From Chitinophagaceae bacterium (GTDB lineage Bacteria; Bacteroidota; Bacteroidia; Chitinophagales; Chitinophagaceae), in assembly GCA_947442905.1 (NCBI GenBank), contig CANEWV010000046.1, positions 1 through 8,969 of the forward strand: 8,969 bases of DNA. The letters are read 5' to 3'. The position numbers and the translations under genes were made by a program. Positions 7,806 through 8,969 of this stretch are shown here, piece by piece (position 1 is the first letter of the stretch; each line of letters begins with the position of its first letter). The notes beneath the pieces are model-generated. The model was not told the origin of the DNA and made no database searches. It worked only from the letters and a program-made list of their open reading frames with translations.

Positions 7806-8267
7806 ATGCGCGTTATTAAATTAGGCTTTATTAGTGTTGTTATTTTTTTTGTATTGCTTACACTCGGTGGCCTACTGCTACCATCACATAATATTGTTTC
7901 ACGTGCAGTAAACATCAAAGCAAAGCCAATATCTATTTTGCCGCTTATTCAAAATAAGTCGCAGTGGCATATGTGGATGGAAGGGATGGATAGTACTACT
8001 TTAAATAAGCACCAACAAATACAAATAATTTCTGCATCAGACTCTTTGATAGTTGCCAACTGGAAAACAGCAGAGGCAAATTATACGACAAAATTCAGGT
8101 TGATTTACAGCCCAGGCCAGGCTGTAACTATTGTGCAGTGGCAGTTCGAACAAGATGTTGCATGGTATCCCTGGGAGCGCTTGAGTTCGCTCATGAATGA
8201 TAAAATACTTGGCACTTTAATGGAAAAAAACCTAGCTAGACTTCAGTTGGTAGTAGAAGCTAACTAG
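7806..8267 (+). CDS. Membrane-anchored SRPBCC-like protein, function unknown
   Basis: This 153-residue protein has a single N-terminal membrane segment (about 3-25) ending in GLLLPSH, followed by an extracytoplasmic domain. The sequence VSRAVNIKAKPISILPLIQNKSQWHMWMEGMD resembles the first strand and helix of SRPBCC / polyketide-cyclase-like domains (first beta strand, then a pair of helices carrying a W-x-x-W pattern). That fold binds hydrophobic ligands, but no catalytic residue can be named and no ligand is implied. The start is the ATG one base after the permease stop, because it leads straight into the basic-hydrophobic anchor; an in-frame ATG 60 bases earlier would overlap the permease by 59 bases and add a non-signal stretch. 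Tight coupling suggests it works at the same membrane as the permease. Its last codons, including the stop, form part of a terminator hairpin shared with queA. Confidence 0.72.
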   Translation: MRVIKLGFISVVIFFVLLTLGGLLLPSHNIVSRAVNIKAKPISILPLIQNKSQWHMWMEGMDSTTLNKHQQIQIISASDSLIVANWKTAEANYTTKFRLIYSPGQAVTIVQWQFEQDVAWYPWERLSSLMNDKILGTLMEKNLARLQLVVEAN

Positions 8268-8272
8268 GTTTT
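8224..8272. terminator. Bidirectional intrinsic terminator between the SRPBCC-like gene and queA
   Basis: The left arm 8227-8244 pairs with the right arm 8256-8272 around an 11-base loop (8245-8255). The outer nine pairs, AAAACCTAG with CTAGGTTTT, are perfect; then comes one C/A mismatch, three pairs, one bulged A (8240) and four pairs (CTTC with GAAG). On the minus strand the hairpin begins 17 bases past the queA stop and is followed by a run of seven T (complement of 8224-8230), a classic terminator layout. On the + strand the tail is TTTT then CAG, so termination there should be weaker. Most of the structure lies inside the 3' end of the SRPBCC-like gene, whose stop codon is in the right arm. 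Confidence 0.75.
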
Positions 8273-8288
8273 CAGTATAATTAATACA

Positions 8289-8969
8289 TTATATAATCAA
8301 TAGTGCATCACCGTAACTAAAGAAACGGTACTTGTCTTTGATGGCCTTTTTATATGCTTCTATGGCTAAATCATAACCAGCAAAAGCGCAGGTCATAATA
8401 AGTAAGCTTGTTTTTGGTAAATGGAAGTTTGTAACAAGGCTATCTGCTACATTAAAATTGTAAGGAGGATGTATAAAGTGATTGGTCCAACCTTCGCTTG
8501 GTTTCAGTAATTTTTGTGCTGTAAAGCTGCTTTCCATGGCACGCATGGTGGTGGTGCCGATAGCGCAAATACGTTTCCCATTTGTTTTGGCCTTGTTCAC
8601 AATATTGCAAGCCTCATCAGTAATCTGGTAGTACTCTGCATCCATTTTATGTTTGCTTAAGTCTTCTACTTCGATAGGTCTAAATGTTCCAAGGCCAGTG
8701 TGTAGTGTTACTTCTGCAAATTTCACACCTAATATTTCACATCTTTTGATGAGTTCTTTACTAAAGTGTAATCCAGCAGTAGGCGCTGCAACCGCACCTT
8801 CATGCTTTGCATATACGGTTTGGTAACGTTCTTTATCTTCTTCGTCTGGTTTGCGTTTAATGTATTTAGGTAGTGGTGTCTCTCCTAAAAATTCTAACAT
8901 TTTTTTGAAGCTTTCATCATCGTCGTCCCATAAAAAACGAATAGTACGTCCACGGCTTGTGGTATTGTC
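8289..8969 (-). CDS. queA: QueA, tRNA preQ1(34) S-adenosylmethionine ribosyltransferase-isomerase, C-terminal part
   Basis: QueA moves the ribosyl group of SAM onto 7-aminomethyl-7-deazaguanine at the tRNA wobble position, giving epoxyqueuosine. The frame stays open to the right edge: 23 codons upstream of the internal ATG at 8900 encode [19 protein letters not shown], which fits QueA, so that ATG is internal and the gene is cut by the window end. About 226 of the usual roughly 340-350 residues are present. Diagnostic blocks are [94 protein letters not shown], and the terminal [12 protein letters not shown]. The protein stops almost directly after that last block, shorter than E. coli QueA, which has a further tail. 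The usual HxMHSE motif reads HKMDAE here. It converges on the SRPBCC-like gene, with a shared terminator downstream. Confidence 0.96.
   Translation of the reverse strand, partial: DNTTSRGRTIRFLWDDDDESFKKMLEFLGETPLPKYIKRKPDEEDKERYQTVYAKHEGAVAAPTAGLHFSKELIKRCEILGVKFAEVTLHTGLGTFRPIEVEDLSKHKMDAEYYQITDEACNIVNKAKTNGKRICAIGTTTMRAMESSFTAQKLLKPSEGWTNHFIHPPYNFNVADSLVTNFHLPKTSLLIMTCAFAGYDLAIEAYKKAIKDKYRFFSYGDALLII

Noticed and set aside
8901..8969. queA starting at the ATG at 8900
   Set aside because: The frame continues open to the edge and the upstream codons encode QueA-like sequence (RGRTIRFLW), so the gene is truncated by the window, not short.

Overview
The window looks like ordinary chromosomal DNA from a member of the Bacteroidota, possibly the Chitinophagaceae/Sphingobacteriia side. 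The reasons are the AT-rich composition, AT-rich start regions without Shine-Dalgarno motifs, an exported protein whose predicted signal cleavage leaves an N-terminal Gln, a deoxynucleoside kinase of the type I associate with this phylum, and a long-form SppA. The assignment rests on protein character, not on a marker gene. Coding density is very high, and the largest gap is 95 bases. I see no mobile element, CRISPR array, tRNA, rRNA or phage gene.

Layout from left to right. A 3' fragment of rsmI (16S rRNA 2'-O-ribose methyltransferase) is followed on the + strand by an exported M1-family zinc metallopeptidase. This peptidase gene converges on a minus-strand block which, in transcription order, reads folK (folate biosynthesis), a deoxynucleoside kinase, and an MFS_3-type exporter. 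The peptidase and exporter genes overlap at their stop codons. A hairpin with a T-tract sits between folK and the kinase. folK is divergent from a + strand block of sppA (membrane protease), an ABC-2 type permease with no ATPase beside it, and a small membrane-anchored SRPBCC-like protein. The last three genes are tightly packed (24-base and 1-base gaps) and look like one operon. The block converges on the C-terminal part of queA (queuosine tRNA modification), which runs off the right edge. A bidirectional terminator lies between them and is largely inside the 3' end of the SRPBCC gene.

Functionally this is mostly housekeeping: rRNA and tRNA modification, folate, nucleotide salvage, and envelope proteolysis and transport. 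I did not find a convincing undescribed system. The points most worth a second look are a perfect 16-bp palindrome in the folK/sppA divergent promoter region, the unusual active-site motif of the kinase, the orphan ABC-2 permease coupled to an SRPBCC protein, and the two terminator structures.
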